Source: Ceratodon purpureus
Lineage: Eukaryota > Streptophyta > Bryopsida > Pseudoditrichales > Ditrichaceae
DNA: 64,000 nt
Direction: 5' to 3'
NCBI GenBank assembly: GCA_014871385.1
Contig: CM026427.1
Location: forward strand, 1 to 64,000
Shown one piece after another: positions 11,895-22,751 of the stretch (position 1 is the stretch's first letter; the number at the start of each line of letters is the position of its first letter). The notes beneath the pieces were generated by a model. That model had not been told where the DNA came from and ran no database searches. It saw only the letters and a program-made list of their open reading frames with translations. Position numbers and translations under genes: made by a program.

Positions 11895-14280
11895 ATGGAC
11901 AGGGGAAAGCTCGAGGAGCTGAGGAAGTCAATTGCGGAGTCTAAGTGCGTGGAGGGGAAGAGAAAGGTCGACGTCCGGGGTAAGGAGTGGCGTGGCATTA
12001 AGATAGAACCAGGTTGGGAAGGAAGGGTCGAGCAAGGGGATGCTGTGAGGGTGGGGGGTCGTGGGCCACCGGGAGATTCGAAGGGTGGACTTGAGTCCGC
12101 CATGGCCTCGGGTGTGTGCCTACAGGAGGATACGGGTTTGCGAGGACAGAGCAGTGGCAGGTTGGCAAAGGGGGAAGTGGAGGAGCAGCTACGAGACGTG
12201 GAGGGTTTACAGCAAGCTGTCTACTTGGAGCAGAAGAATAAGCGGGAGCTAAAGAAGGAGGCAAGTCAACGGCTTGACGGCGCCATTTGGAAGAGCAAGC
12301 AAAGTGAATGGGGCATGGGCACATTGAGGAAACAAGAGGAGCAGAAGACGGCGCTGATTAGAGCGATGGAAGAGGAAGGGGCCGATGTGTACAAAGAGAA
12401 GATCAAGATGGAGGGAATTCAGGAGCAGTTGGCAGAGGAGGAGGTCAAGGTCGCGGCCGCTAAGAGGGAGCTAGAGAGTGCCGAAGCTGAGATCCAGGCA
12501 TTGAACCGTGAATTGGAGTCGAGCCAATTGCAACTTGATGCCCTTGCAGCCGAGAAGTTTCAGTTGAAGCAAGGGAGGAGTACTTTGAAATTTACTCCAA
12601 GTCCACAGGTGTATGCGCCTGCGGTGTCAATTCTGTCCGGGTGTGATTTTGAAGATGAGACCGGGTTCATCAGGATTACCCCTTGCTGCTTGTGTTACTT
12701 CCCATTCCCGCAGAATGACATGGTTGTATCCTCCTGTAGACACTTATATCATCCTTTCTGTGCTTCAGTAGTCTTTGTGCGTAGCTGCAAGTGCGTGGCA
12801 ATAGGGTGCGGGGAGATTTGTCACCCGGAATGGTACCGGAGTTTTGGTTGGGGAGAGCCACCTGCGGATTTGGTGGAGACGGCTAGGATGCTTGGAGTAG
12901 CCGAAGAAAGGAGGAGGCTGATGAAGGAAAGGACAGAGCAGGCTATGGCGAATGTGCCATCCGATGGTAAGTTAATTTACATTTAATTTTCAGCATTCTG
13001 GATATGTGGTTTAGAGTGTTGAGTCATTGTTGTGCTCTGTAGGAATTTGAGTGCTTATGTACTTTGGAGTCCTAGAATGTAGTATGCGGTTGTTCCAGTT
13101 TAGGTGAGTTCTAGAAGTTTGTTAAAGGAATAGCTAGTATATTGTTGGATCGTAAGGTTGTACACTATGTCTTTGGTGTGGTTGCTAGCATTGTGATGAT
13201 TGCGATCTTTGTGCCGGATTAGACTTGCACAGTGGATATGAAGTCCAATTTCACTAACAGCATATGTCTGAAGATGTATCTTACTGTCGAAGTCTAAAGT
13301 CAATATGTGTACAAGAAGTCCTGTCACTGAATTCTATACATTATTGTGTATTGCATGGTACTTGGTGATTTTTGTTAGTTGCTGGAGATGTCATATTTGT
13401 ATAGTAGTGTCAAAGTCTAAATCCAGTACGTGTACAAGTTGTTTGCTTCACTGAGGTCGGTACATTATTGTGTATTGCATGGTACTTGTTGATTTTTGTT
13501 AGTTGCTGGAGATGTCATATTTGTATAGTAGTGTCAAAGTCTAAATCCAGTACGTGTACAAGTTGTTTGCTTCACTAAGGTCGGTACATTATTGTGTATT
13601 GCATGGTACTTGTTGATTTTTGTTAGTTGCTGGAGATGTCATATTTGTATAGTAGTGTCAAAGTCTAAATCCAGTACGTGTACAAGTTGTTTGCTTTACT
13701 GAGGTCGGTACATTATTGTGTATTGCATGGTACTTGTTGATTTTTGTTAGGTGCAGGAAATGTCATATTTGTATATTAGGCCTAATCTTCAGGTACATGC
13801 GGCTACTTAGAGCAAGTATTTTATGTACTCCATGTGACATAGTGCTTCAAATGTACTTACGGTTTAGGGTGCGCAGACAACATTGTACTTGACGGAGCTA
13901 CTACAGGTATTTCTTGTCTTTATTTTATTTGGTACTAGAAGTCCTACATGGTAAATACAGAGTGAGAACAAGTCGTAGAGTACATTTAGGATTGCGAACT
14001 TCTACAAATGGTCCACCAGTTCAAACAGAATAGGTAGTGATAGTACTGGTTCATTTGTGCTAGTTGATTGCAACTACATTCGGTACCATGTGTTTAGACT
14101 CTAACGGGATGTTTGGTGGCAGGTTCTAGCCTGAGGTTTGCATCACCTATGAAGGCCGTCAAGAATGCGGGGCCAACAGTGGAAGGGGAGACAAGCCAGC
14201 CAACATGGTCTCTAGGCGATCCAGAAGATTTAGGTGAAGAGCCGCAAAGGATTGTCAGGGGCGAGAGCATTAACCCCTAA
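11895..14280 (+). CDS. Coiled-coil and RING-like finger protein, two exons
   Basis: Exon 1 is 11895-12966 and exon 2 is 14123-14280, joined by a 1,156 bp GT-AG intron (donor GTAAGT, acceptor GGCAG); the frame is preserved across the junction and gives 409 residues. The start ATG has a strong context (ACCATGG). Residues about 92-225 are heptad-rich and predicted coiled coil. Residues about 264-311 form a Cys/His finger with the order C-x2-C, C-x-H-x3-H-x2-C, C-x-C, C and C-H, which resembles a RING-type ubiquitin-ligase finger but is not canonical. The exon 2 tail is short and acidic. The upstream frame (11073-11879) is in register and separated only by TAG, so the original product may have been about 680 residues with the VNW domain in front. 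E3 ligase activity is possible but unproven. Confidence 0.6.
12967..14122 (+). other. Intron of the coiled-coil/RING-like gene
   Basis: Donor GTAAGTTAAT at 12967 and acceptor GGTGGCAG ending at 14122. Splicing joins phase-1 ends and keeps a 409-codon frame open to TAA at 14278-14280, whereas reading into the intron terminates after five codons. Most of the middle is a 124 bp tandem repeat. Confidence 0.75.
13310..13775 (+). repeat. 124 bp intronic tandem repeat, about 3.7 copies
   Basis: TGTATTGCATGGTACTTG begins at 13347, 13471, 13595 and 13719, an exact 124 bp period. Units differ by a few substitutions. It lies entirely within the intron of the coiled-coil/RING-like gene. Confidence 0.9.
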
Positions 14281-14903
14281 AGTATTTGGCTTGAAAATCC
14301 GAAATTCTGCCTCAAATCTGCCCTATTTCACTTCAAGGTAGAATTATGCAAATTTGAACGTGATTTGAAGAATCTAACCGTAGGATGTACTACCTAACTT
14401 GTACATGTATGTGTACAAAAAATTTCAGATTGTTACTCCTCACCATTTTGGAGATTATGAGGTTTGAAGTTCAGGAAAAAGTTTTTTTCGGTACTGCCCG
14501 ACAGGGACAGCCACCATTCGGAGGGTAAAACAGTTGATTTTTTGAGATGATATGGGTGGAGACTCCTCTGGTTTACATTACATAGTGGGTTGGGAGTATG
14601 GTCCCAAAATTTCATCACCATACGGCAAACAGAGGTATAGATAATCCACATTTTAGGTGATGGGGGTCTCGATTTATGCACATACACTGCCTCATTTTAG
14701 ACACCACAAATGTCCAATAAAAGGAGTTGATTTTAGAAATCCAAACGGTGTGAATGTGCATTTGTATGAACAAAAAATTGTAGTGAAAAAAAAAAATGGA
14801 AAATAATAAATCCCATATAGATATGAGTTTTAGAGCAAATACTGTGGTTTATGAGGATAAAATGGTGTAGGGCAGTGAAGGGAAAATGGGTGGAGAATGT
14901 GAC
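14281..14903. other. Intergenic sequence, retrotransposon insertion target
   Basis: Presumed 3' untranslated and intergenic sequence downstream of the TAA at 14280. No further gene was recognised. The sequence resumes at 28282 on the other side of the retrotransposon. Confidence 0.6.
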
Positions 14904-14908
14904 CCAAG
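14904..14908 (+). other. Target-site duplication, left copy (CCAAG)
   Basis: CCAAG directly precedes the TG of the left LTR and is repeated directly after the CA of the right LTR at 28277-28281. A 5 bp duplication is typical of Ty3/gypsy integrase. Confidence 0.93.
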
Positions 14909-15842
14909 TGTCGGAACACGGAAACGCAACTAACATCCGGATAGCGCTCTAATTGAGCGTAAACTTCCGTACTGTCACTAGGTTCCGAGTATCGTCCAGG
15001 GATTCAATAGTGTTTCACCAAGTAGTTACTTCTAATCGTTCCGAGCCTTGCCACTGCTCGGATAGTGTCCTCGGAACGTAACTCCCGAACTATCTCCTTC
15101 TCTATTCTTCTCTCATTAGGTGTTTCGTCCACAAACCCCAACGTCTCGGATCAGTTACCGTCTCACAACTGTCCTAGAGTACTCTGGCCAGCAGGTCACA
15201 CAAACGATCCTCTCCGATCCGTGGGACTACAACGACAAACCAATCCGGATCTGGGAGAACCAGGATCCGATTATCCCTAGGCGACCCGTACCACGTTCCG
15301 ACTCCCCCTCTCACTGTGCACGGAACCTCTTCAGAAGTTCAGGGAGCCCGACCAAGTAGTTCTTGATCCGCTTCGACCCTAGCGACGGCTATTCCGTATG
15401 AGGTTGATTTGGGGACGGAACAGTGAGGCTTCACTCCTACGACAATCCGCTAAATCTTTCCGCTCAATCCCAATTCCTTTCCGGTTTGGGTCTCGTCGCA
15501 ACTCCCATCACCTTCCTATCCGAGCTACAGCGGAACTCCCATATCCTTCCCGGATCATTCACACTTAGCGGGAAATCACGCACAGTACTTACAAAACACA
15601 AATACTTTACTGATAAGGAATATAGGGGGAAAACATGCAAAACGAAGACCCGGATCACCTCGCCTGCCTGGTTTAAGTAAGCAGGGGCTTCCACAAAAGC
15701 GGCGGCGCCGGCAATTCAATCAAAACCCTAATCCCTAACTACCTACCTAGAATTCTACTTTACGACTAGGACGGATCTCCTGATCCGGAATCTACGCCTA
15801 TAAATCCGGAAAGTTACGACAAGTGGCAGTGAGAGGAATCTA

Positions 15843-18038
15843 TCACTTCTTTGTCTTCTTGTGGCTCTCCTGCTCGCGATCCTTCGACCTGGTCACCCGC
15901 GGCTCTGATCCGCCCGCCTCTGCTGCTCGTGCCGCCTTGCGTCTAGCACTCCGTTCCGCCTTTGACTCCCTCTCCTGAGCCTCCAAAGACAACCGGGTAA
16001 CGATCCGGGGCTTGGGAGAATTGGGCGATTTCGGGATCATATGTGCGGGAGGAGTTCCGGACGTCGGAGTCTGAGTTTCAGTTCCGGTGGTCCTGACCGG
16101 AGAGCTCCCATGCGTCTCTGAGTCGGACTCGGAAATTGTAATCGGCTCCTTCCTTTTCCGCAATCTCCGGAAATCACCGACAGTGTTCGGAGGGGAACCC
16201 GCTGCTGGCGTTCCGGTGGGAGTAGGCGTCACCGTTCCGGTCTTGGCTGTGGGTGAAGGGGTCAATCCCCCCTCCTGAGTTACTCGGGTCCGTCCGGGTG
16301 GTGAAATAGGTCGTCCCCATTCCGGTCCCGCTACCTCCCCTCGGTAATTCGCAATGATCACTTCATCTCCGAGTCGTGGAAGAACATCCGGCGGCACGGT
16401 CCGAGTCACCTGTTCCGAAACCGTCCTCTCCTCGATCCGCCTCTCGGTGACTGTCGTTCCGGTCACCTCCACCTGTCCTCTGGGGATCGCGCAGCTCTGC
16501 TGGACTGTACTGGTTCCGGGTGACGCCACTGGTGCTTGGTGTTCCCGGATCGCCTCCGCAATCGTCCGATTTGTCATGGCGGCCTCTTCGACCGTCATCT
16601 GTTCTGCTGCTTGGAGGTTACTCCCTATCGGGGTTCGGAACCCCACTCCGCGAGATTCTCCTACCACGGCGCGAGAGGGCGATCCGGGGAGCGGAAGACC
16701 CCGGCCAGCGACTACGAGACTGGGACTTCCGGTGCTCGGATTGAGCAGCTGCCGGACCTTCTTCAGGATCATGTTCATCGAGTGCTCGCATTTGGAGAGG
16801 ATCTTGATGATCTTCTGCTTGTCCTCGAAATCAGCCGGCTGCACTACGTTCTCATCAAACAGCCGGGCCTTGTTGATTACCGCTCCCGAACTTCCCACCA
16901 ACTTCCGAAGCTCCCCCAAAGTCTCCTCCTGCTCGGCGTGGAACTTACGGATCTCGTCACTCTTTGCCGCCAGCTCCTTCGTCAGCTCCTGCAACTGAAG
17001 CTCCAGCCGCTTCTTCTCACTCCGGAGAGTTGGGGCATCCTTCAACAACTCCACTTCTCGGATCACCTCTTCCGGTAAGCACCCTCCCAGCGCTGTACAG
17101 ACCCTCCGGAACAGGGTTTCGATCCGATCATAAGAAGCTTGAGCCCGGTGAGTCTCCTCCCGAATCCCCCGAAACAGGTCCACCGGAAATCCCCGATCGG
17201 AACTGACCTCTCTCCGTTCCGGATCTCCCCGGGCCGTAGACGGCTCCGCGTGTCGTGACGGAGCCTGCTCCGATCTCGACCTGGACTGAGCCCTAGTAGC
17301 GCCAGGGTTCGGAACCTCCCTCGTATCGTCCTCATCTTCCGAGTCCGTTGTATCCGAGGGCTCACCTCGCGGATCGGGTTCCATTCCGGGCGGAATCTCC
17401 GAGAAGTTGAGGCAGTTCTTCGCGTGCGTATACGTCTCGTCCTCCTTATCGGTCAGCAAGTCATACGCATGGTAAAGGTGAAAGAGGAAAGGGGAGAGTG
17501 GGGTCGGCTTCTTTCCGATCGTCGGAACCATCTTCTGCACCACTTCCGCCATGAGTGCAGCCCAATTCACCGGACGTTCTCCTGTATACGCTCCGAGGAT
17601 GGTATTCCCGACCGTAATGGTAACTTGTGCCGGTTTCTGCGGATACAGGATCGGAACGAGGAAAGCTAAGACCTGCCTCTGCCTCCTATCCTTGCAGGCG
17701 TCTATCTCGTATCCATTGTTCCTATGGATCTTCCCGTGGAACCTATCCTGCACGTACTGATCCGTTCGGGTCGCCCAAAGGAGTCCCTTCTGCTCGAAAC
17801 CGTAAGCTTCCGCCCACTGTTCCGCATTCCACAGCGTGGGCTTGCCTCGGATCGTATTATCCCACCGGTTGTCCGGACCTTCCAGGACCTCCCTCACCAT
17901 CACCTCACTCTTCAGTAACCACGGCCGTGCCAACAATCCCTCACACCTCATCCGAGTGAGGTCGGTGATCAGTTCCTCCATATCCGATTCCTTCACCGGA
18001 GTTCCGGGGCTAAGGACGCAACACTGCACGCGCGCCAT
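15843..18038 (-). CDS. LTR-encoded 731-residue protein (3' LTR copy)
   Basis: An intact ATG-to-stop frame lies wholly inside the LTR. I do not recognise a named family. Residues 1-210 look globular, with PILY at 129-132, ITV near 140 and VNW at 157-159, landmarks shared with the gene at 11073. Residues 220-280 are acidic then Ser/Arg-rich. A coiled coil is likely at about 338-382. The C-terminal 300 residues are Pro/Thr/Ser-rich and end in a strongly basic, nuclear-signal-like tail. The copy in the other LTR differs by a single residue (Asp here, Glu there). Because transcription from this LTR would run into flanking DNA, this copy may be expressed separately from the genomic RNA. Confidence 0.8.
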   Translation of the reverse strand: MARVQCCVLSPGTPVKESDMEELITDLTRMRCEGLLARPWLLKSEVMVREVLEGPDNRWDNTIRGKPTLWNAEQWAEAYGFEQKGLLWATRTDQYVQDRFHGKIHRNNGYEIDACKDRRQRQVLAFLVPILYPQKPAQVTITVGNTILGAYTGERPVNWAALMAEVVQKMVPTIGKKPTPLSPFLFHLYHAYDLLTDKEDETYTHAKNCLNFSEIPPGMEPDPRGEPSDTTDSEDEDDTREVPNPGATRAQSRSRSEQAPSRHAEPSTARGDPERREVSSDRGFPVDLFRGIREETHRAQASYDRIETLFRRVCTALGGCLPEEVIREVELLKDAPTLRSEKKRLELQLQELTKELAAKSDEIRKFHAEQEETLGELRKLVGSSGAVINKARLFDENVVQPADFEDKQKIIKILSKCEHSMNMILKKVRQLLNPSTGSPSLVVAGRGLPLPGSPSRAVVGESRGVGFRTPIGSNLQAAEQMTVEEAAMTNRTIAEAIREHQAPVASPGTSTVQQSCAIPRGQVEVTGTTVTERRIEERTVSEQVTRTVPPDVLPRLGDEVIIANYRGEVAGPEWGRPISPPGRTRVTQEGGLTPSPTAKTGTVTPTPTGTPAAGSPPNTVGDFRRLRKRKEPITISESDSETHGSSPVRTTGTETQTPTSGTPPAHMIPKSPNSPKPRIVTRLSLEAQERESKAERSARRKAARAAEAGGSEPRVTRSKDREQESHKKTKK

Positions 18039-18189
18039 CTCTATTCCTCACTTCTCTCCCTCTACGATCCGACAGCAAGAAACCCGGCAATCCAACTGCC
18101 GGTGAATCGGAAAGGACAAAGACACCTCACCGCTCTTTCACTCTCTACTCCCAGTTCGCAAAAAGGAACTCCAAACCCTAACACCCTCG

Positions 18190-18197
18190 CTTATATA
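18190..18197 (-). promoter_or_regulatory. TATA box of the 3' LTR
   Basis: TATATAAG on the minus strand, about 150 bp upstream of the LTR gene's ATG. It is identical in position to the 5' LTR box at 27902-27909. Confidence 0.6.
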
Positions 18198-18563
18198 CCC
18201 CAGGCATAATAAACGCTGTGGCGGCCCGTAATTGCAGCCGCCAACGTACCGGGGTAAACGCCTATCCGAGTCATGATGACTTCCGCGTCGCTTCGGATCC
18301 TTGACGCGGTTACAGTAACGGTCAGTACTCGGATCGTCCACCCGTTCCGTATCTTATCTTCCGAGTTTCCGGAATCCAGGTTCCGGGAACACTTCCTACG
18401 TTAACTGTTTTAACGTTTCTGGAGTATCCGATTTGCGTTAACTACTAATGCTGCTAGTGTCTGGCCAGTTTTTACCTAATTAACCAAAAAAATTGAAAAA
18501 TAAATGGAATACTTACGCCGGCTGGGGCTCTTCCGGTTTATTCTGAGTTTCTCGGATCCCACA

Positions 18564-18576
18564 TTACCCCATTTTC
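18564..18576 (-). other. Polypurine tract candidate
   Basis: On the minus strand the bases immediately before the 3' LTR read GAAAATGGGGTAA, a purine-rich stretch in the right place to prime plus-strand DNA synthesis. It is short and interrupted by T, so the exact primer boundary is uncertain. Confidence 0.6.
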
Positions 18577-18599
18577 AAATGTGAGAGTCCCCGCGAACA

Positions 18600-21500
18600 C
18601 TATTCTTCTTCCTCCCCTTCCGGGCTTTCGCTTCCTTCGGTGTCTGTGAACTCCTCAGGGTTGTAATTCTTCTCTCGGGATCCGTTCACCCGGGTTTCGA
18701 AGCTATTTCCCTGGAGGTCCGCCAGTTGTAACGATCCGTTCTCAAAGATCCGCGTAACCCGGTAAGGTCCCATCCATCTCGTATGTAACTTTCCCGGAAA
18801 CTTTTGGTGCCGATTATCGTATAAGAGCACCAAGCCTCCTTCTACCACCTTATTGTCCTTAGGAATTTTCTTGTCGTAGGTCTCCTTACGCTTGGCCTGG
18901 ACATCCACAGCCTGCTGGAGAGCGCCTCTCCTGACTTCTTCCAGATCCTGTAATGCCACGATCCGGTACCCCGGATCCTCGACTCTCGTCCCGTGACGGG
19001 CAGCCATAACCCGTAAGGTTTCTACCTCCAGCTCCACTCCGTGAACTGCGGATTGTCCAAAGACTAGGAAGAACGGACTCTTACCCATGGTTTTCTTCTC
19101 ACTGGTATTGTAGGCGTGTACAGCTGAAGGGAGCTTCCGATCCCAATCCGTCTTATGAGCCGAGACCATCTTGTTCAGAATCTTTCCGACGATGCCATTA
19201 GCTCGTTCCGTCAGCCCATTCGCTTTCGGATTATAAGGGGTCGTCTTCCGGTGCTTGATGAGATACCGTTCCGTGATATTGATGATGACATCGTTCAGGA
19301 AATGTTTTCCCCGGTCACTCACCAGTTCTAACGGATGTCCAAATCTCATCATTATTTCTTCAAAGAGGAATGTGGCTGCGGCTGCGGCGTCATTCTTCAC
19401 CGTTGCCCTTGCCTCTACCCATCTGGTCGCATAATCCGTAGCCAGGATAATGTATCTCCTCTTCCGGGCTGTGACCGGATTGATCGGTCCGATAAAGTCT
19501 ATCCCCCATTTTTCAAACGGAGCCAAGGGAATAATGGGAGTGAGGGGCCAGTGGTTCCGGAACGAGGGTGCCCCGGTTCTTTGACATTGGTCACACTGCC
19601 CTACAAATTCCTTCACGTCCCGGGAGAGGTAAGGCCACCAATATCCGGCTGATCGGATCCGTTTGATGGTTGTCTCCGAGGCGAAATGGCCGCCCGAGGG
19701 TCCGGCGTGTAAGGCCCTCATGACCTGCCTTCGTTCGGACTCCTCGAGGCACCTCCGTAATACATCATCCGGTCCCATCCGGAAAAGTACCCCTCGGATC
19801 AGTGTGAAAGGAGCTACTGTATTCTGAAATACCATCTTCTCCTCCCGCGTAAATCCCTCCGGGTACCTCCGTTGTGTTAAATACTGGATAATCTCCGAAT
19901 AATCGGATTCCTCCGTTCCGGAAATGTGAAATACCTCCGCCTCTTCCGGAAACTCATCCGGAAACGTGGCGGTGATATCCGAGACTGCTTCCGGGCCTCG
20001 CATCCTTGACAGGTAGTCAGCGTTGGCATTGGCCTTACCCGGTTTCACTACTACCTCGTAGTTGAATTCCTGGAGCAGCAAGATCCATCGTGCAATACGC
20101 CCTGAGAGATCCGGTTTGTTCACCAAATACTTCAGGGAGTCATGATCCGTATGGAACACGATCTTGTATCCGAGAAGGTAGTGTCGGAACTTCTTGCAGG
20201 CGTATACTACCGCCAAGGCTTCCCGTTCAGTGGTAGTATATTTTCGTTCCGCAAGGCTCATCTGCCTGCTAGCATAATAGATCGGATGCTCCTTCCGATC
20301 CTCCCCTTGCTGCCACAGAATCGCCCCTAGGCACCACCCGGAAGCGTCGATTGTCACATGGAATTCCTTCGACCAATCCGGTGCTGATAGGATCGGAGCG
20401 GTGGTCAGGGCCTTCTTCAGTTCCTCGAACGCCTGCTGTCTCCGTTCCGTCCACAAAAACTCTTCTTCCTTCTTCAACAGTTCCGTTAATGGGGCTGCCA
20501 ATTTGGCATACGCAATAATAAACCTCCTGTAGTATCCGACGCATCCTAGGAATCCCCGGACCTCTCGGACGTTGGTGGGAGACACTAGAATAAGGATAGC
20601 TCGTACCTTATCCGAATCGACTTCCAACCCGTTCCGACTTACGATGTGCCCGAGAAGAATTCCGGAAATCATCCCCATAAAACATTTTCCGGGGTGTAAT
20701 TTCAGTCCGGTTTCCCTGCACCTCTGGAAGGTCCTTCGGAGGTACTCGAGATGTTCCTTCCACTTACTGAACACCGCGAAGTCATCGATGAAGACTTCTA
20801 GAAAATGCCTCAAGAAATCTCGGAAAATATCCACCATCAGCCTTTGGAATGTTCCGGGAGCGTTACACAGTCCGAAGGGCATTCTGTTGAAGGCGAACGT
20901 CCCCCATTCCGTGGTGAAGGTCGTCTTCAGCTGATCTTCTTCCCGGATCGACACCTGGTTGTAACCGGAAAATCCATCAAGAAAGCTGTAGCACTCCTGC
21001 CCTGCCACGTGATCGAGGATAATGTCCGTAAAAGGTAACGGAAAGTAATCCTTCTTTGTGGCCGCATTCAGTTTCCGAAAATCTTGACAAACTCGGATCT
21101 TGACTTTCCCATCCGAGCCAACTTTCTTCGGAACGACGACTATGGGCGATACCCACTCGGAATTATTTACTGGATAAATGAATCCGGCTTTCAGGAGGCT
21201 ATCGATCTTTTCCTTCACCATCAGAGAATACTTCGGATTGAGCCTGTACTGGCGTTGTCTGACCGGAACTGATCCGTCAACCAAGTCTATATGATGTTGG
21301 CCGAGTTCCGGAGGTATTCCCTTGAGGTCGGATGGTGACCAAGCGAATACGTCTAAATATTCCTTTAGTAAACCCACATACTCCTTTCTCTGCTCCTTGC
21401 TCATGCTTCGCCCTAGCAGAAATGTCTTTCCGGGGGCTACTTCCACCTTCTCATAGTCGGATGGTCTCACAACGTTCTTGACTCGTTCCGATTCCTGTTC

Positions 21501-22751
21501 CTCTCCCTGATCCGTCCATGCGCTCCACACCCGGACAGGGGTGTCCGGATCGAGACCCATGGCGGGCAGGTTTCCCTCCTCGACCTGTTGTCGGAACCAT
21601 TCAGCTGAGAGTGGGACACTTCCTTCTCCGAGAGAGCGATCCTCTAGTACCGGGAATTTCACGTGCTCCGGTGATGGTTGGGGTTGCTCACTGATCGGAT
21701 TATGAAATCGGAAGTCCTCCTCGGTAACTTCCGAGAACTGATTCACGAAATAACTAAATACTTCGTCATCCTCCTCTTCCGGGTCGGACCAATCAGACGT
21801 ATACCCATCCGAGCCACTGGTTTCCCCTAGATATCCATCCATCTTCCACGGAATCCGTTGATTGGTTTTTCCGAGCACGAACTCCTTGGCTCCCCAATCA
21901 ACGAGGACTCGCGCCATGTATAGCCAGGGTCTTCCCAACAACATCGGGAAGGGACGGCCCGTACTAACTCGGATTATCACGAAATTCAAGAGGTAGGTTA
22001 CCTCTCCGATCGTGGTCGGAACTTGGGACAACCTTCCCACGGGTTTAACTCTAGATTGATCCGCCATTCGTAACACCTGATCGGTGGATTCGAACGAGGT
22101 GTATCCGAGTTCAAAGGCCGTATCCTCCAACATCAGGTTCACACCGGATCCTCCATCCACCGGAACTTTCGGGATAGCACATCCTTCTATTAGCACCGTC
22201 AGTTCCGGGGCTCCGTGATCCTCAACCTGTAAGAAATTAGTAGCTACAGACGGAAGTTTCACCCCTCGGCGCCTCCGCTTTGTCCATGCCTCTCGGATTA
22301 CCTTCTGGTAATTCACATTGTCATGGAGCAACTGTCCAATCGTGACATTTGCCTTGAGGGATTTGATGTCCCCAAGAATGTCATACTCATCCACTCTGGG
22401 ATCGGAAGGAATAACCACCGGAACGTCATCAAACCGGACCGAAGGCTTGGTGATCTTCCGGGCAGGGGGATCCGTGAGTTCTTTCCGAACTTCCTCACTG
22501 ATATCTTCCGGGAGGTTCCCTCCTTCCACCCCATTCTCAGCTCTTGGACGGTCATTTTCTTCTGGTAAAGCTCTGGTTACCGTAGAGGGTTCGGATCCCG
22601 AATCCGAATCCACTCTCCTGGATCTTACCCTCCTCCTGGTCTTCCGGGATTTCGGAAGCTCCGGTTCCTGGGCACGTTCTCTAGCGGAACTACGGGTTGA
22701 TACTCTGTGTACTGGTACTTCCGCGCCCTCCTGTAGTTCCGTCACAAACCG
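18600..22751 (-). CDS. pol: Pol polyprotein, expressed by in-frame readthrough of the gag UGA
   Basis: The frame continues directly from the gag stop for 1,383 residues with no ATG near its start; the first in-frame start-like codon is GTG at 22745. This argues for a gag-pol fusion. Numbering from that GTG: protease with catalytic Asp in VDGGSG near 197; reverse transcriptase about 490-720 with FIDD at 652-655 in place of the common YVDD; RNase H about 795-915 (TIDASG, TTTERE, HTDH, NADYLSR); integrase zinc finger with CDQC near 1051 and catalytic Asp in GIDFIGP, Asp in SDRGKHF and Glu in LTERANG, the last two 35 residues apart; then a GPY/F module (RWMGPYRV). All catalytic residues visible are present. 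The C-terminus is acidic with no chromodomain. Confidence 0.95.
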   Translation of the reverse strand, partial: RFVTELQEGAEVPVHRVSTRSSARERAQEPELPKSRKTRRRVRSRRVDSDSGSEPSTVTRALPEENDRPRAENGVEGGNLPEDISEEVRKELTDPPARKITKPSVRFDDVPVVIPSDPRVDEYDILGDIKSLKANVTIGQLLHDNVNYQKVIREAWTKRRRRGVKLPSVATNFLQVEDHGAPELTVLIEGCAIPKVPVDGGSGVNLMLEDTAFELGYTSFESTDQVLRMADQSRVKPVGRLSQVPTTIGEVTYLLNFVIIRVSTGRPFPMLLGRPWLYMARVLVDWGAKEFVLGKTNQRIPWKMDGYLGETSGSDGYTSDWSDPEEEDDEVFSYFVNQFSEVTEEDFRFHNPISEQPQPSPEHVKFPVLEDRSLGEGSVPLSAEWFRQQVEEGNLPAMGLDPDTPVRVWSAWTDQGEEQESERVKNVVRPSDYEKVEVAPGKTFLLGRSMSKEQRKEYVGLLKEYLDVFAWSPSDLKGIPPELGQHHIDLVDGSVPVRQRQYRLNPKYSLMVKEKIDSLLKAGFIYPVNNSEWVSPIVVVPKKVGSDGKVKIRVCQDFRKLNAATKKDYFPLPFTDIILDHVAGQECYSFLDGFSGYNQVSIREEDQLKTTFTTEWGTFAFNRMPFGLCNAPGTFQRLMVDIFRDFLRHFLEVFIDDFAVFSKWKEHLEYLRRTFQRCRETGLKLHPGKCFMGMISGILLGHIVSRNGLEVDSDKVRAILILVSPTNVREVRGFLGCVGYYRRFIIAYAKLAAPLTELLKKEEEFLWTERRQQAFEELKKALTTAPILSAPDWSKEFHVTIDASGWCLGAILWQQGEDRKEHPIYYASRQMSLAERKYTTTEREALAVVYACKKFRHYLLGYKIVFHTDHDSLKYLVNKPDLSGRIARWILLLQEFNYEVVVKPGKANANADYLSRMRGPEAVSDITATFPDEFPEEAEVFHISGTEESDYSEIIQYLTQRRYPEGFTREEKMVFQNTVAPFTLIRGVLFRMGPDDVLRRCLEESERRQVMRALHAGPSGGHFASETTIKRIRSAGYWWPYLSRDVKEFVGQCDQCQRTGAPSFRNHWPLTPIIPLAPFEKWGIDFIGPINPVTARKRRYIILATDYATRWVEARATVKNDAAAAATFLFEEIMMRFGHPLELVSDRGKHFLNDVIINITERYLIKHRKTTPYNPKANGLTERANGIVGKILNKMVSAHKTDWDRKLPSAVHAYNTSEKKTMGKSPFFLVFGQSAVHGVELEVETLRVMAARHGTRVEDPGYRIVALQDLEEVRRGALQQAVDVQAKRKETYDKKIPKDNKVVEGGLVLLYDNRHQKFPGKLHTRWMGPYRVTRIFENGSLQLADLQGNSFETRVNGSREKNYNPEEFTDTEGSESPEGEEEE

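Larger units (their letters stand above)
14909..18563 (-). repeat. 3' LTR (3,655 bp)
   Basis: Begins TGTCGGAACACGG and ends GGATCCCACA on the plus strand, matching 24621-28276 at an offset of 9,712-9,713 bp. Differences seen: a substitution at 16365 (Asp to Glu in the encoded gene), a silent one near 17997, a one-base indel in a T run near 18402, a substitution near 18463, and one in the A run near 18492. Confidence 0.95.

Noticed and set aside
16354-16998. Long plus-strand frames within the LTRs
   Set aside because: Antisense shadows of the 731-codon gene, with no domain, and no promoter in that direction.
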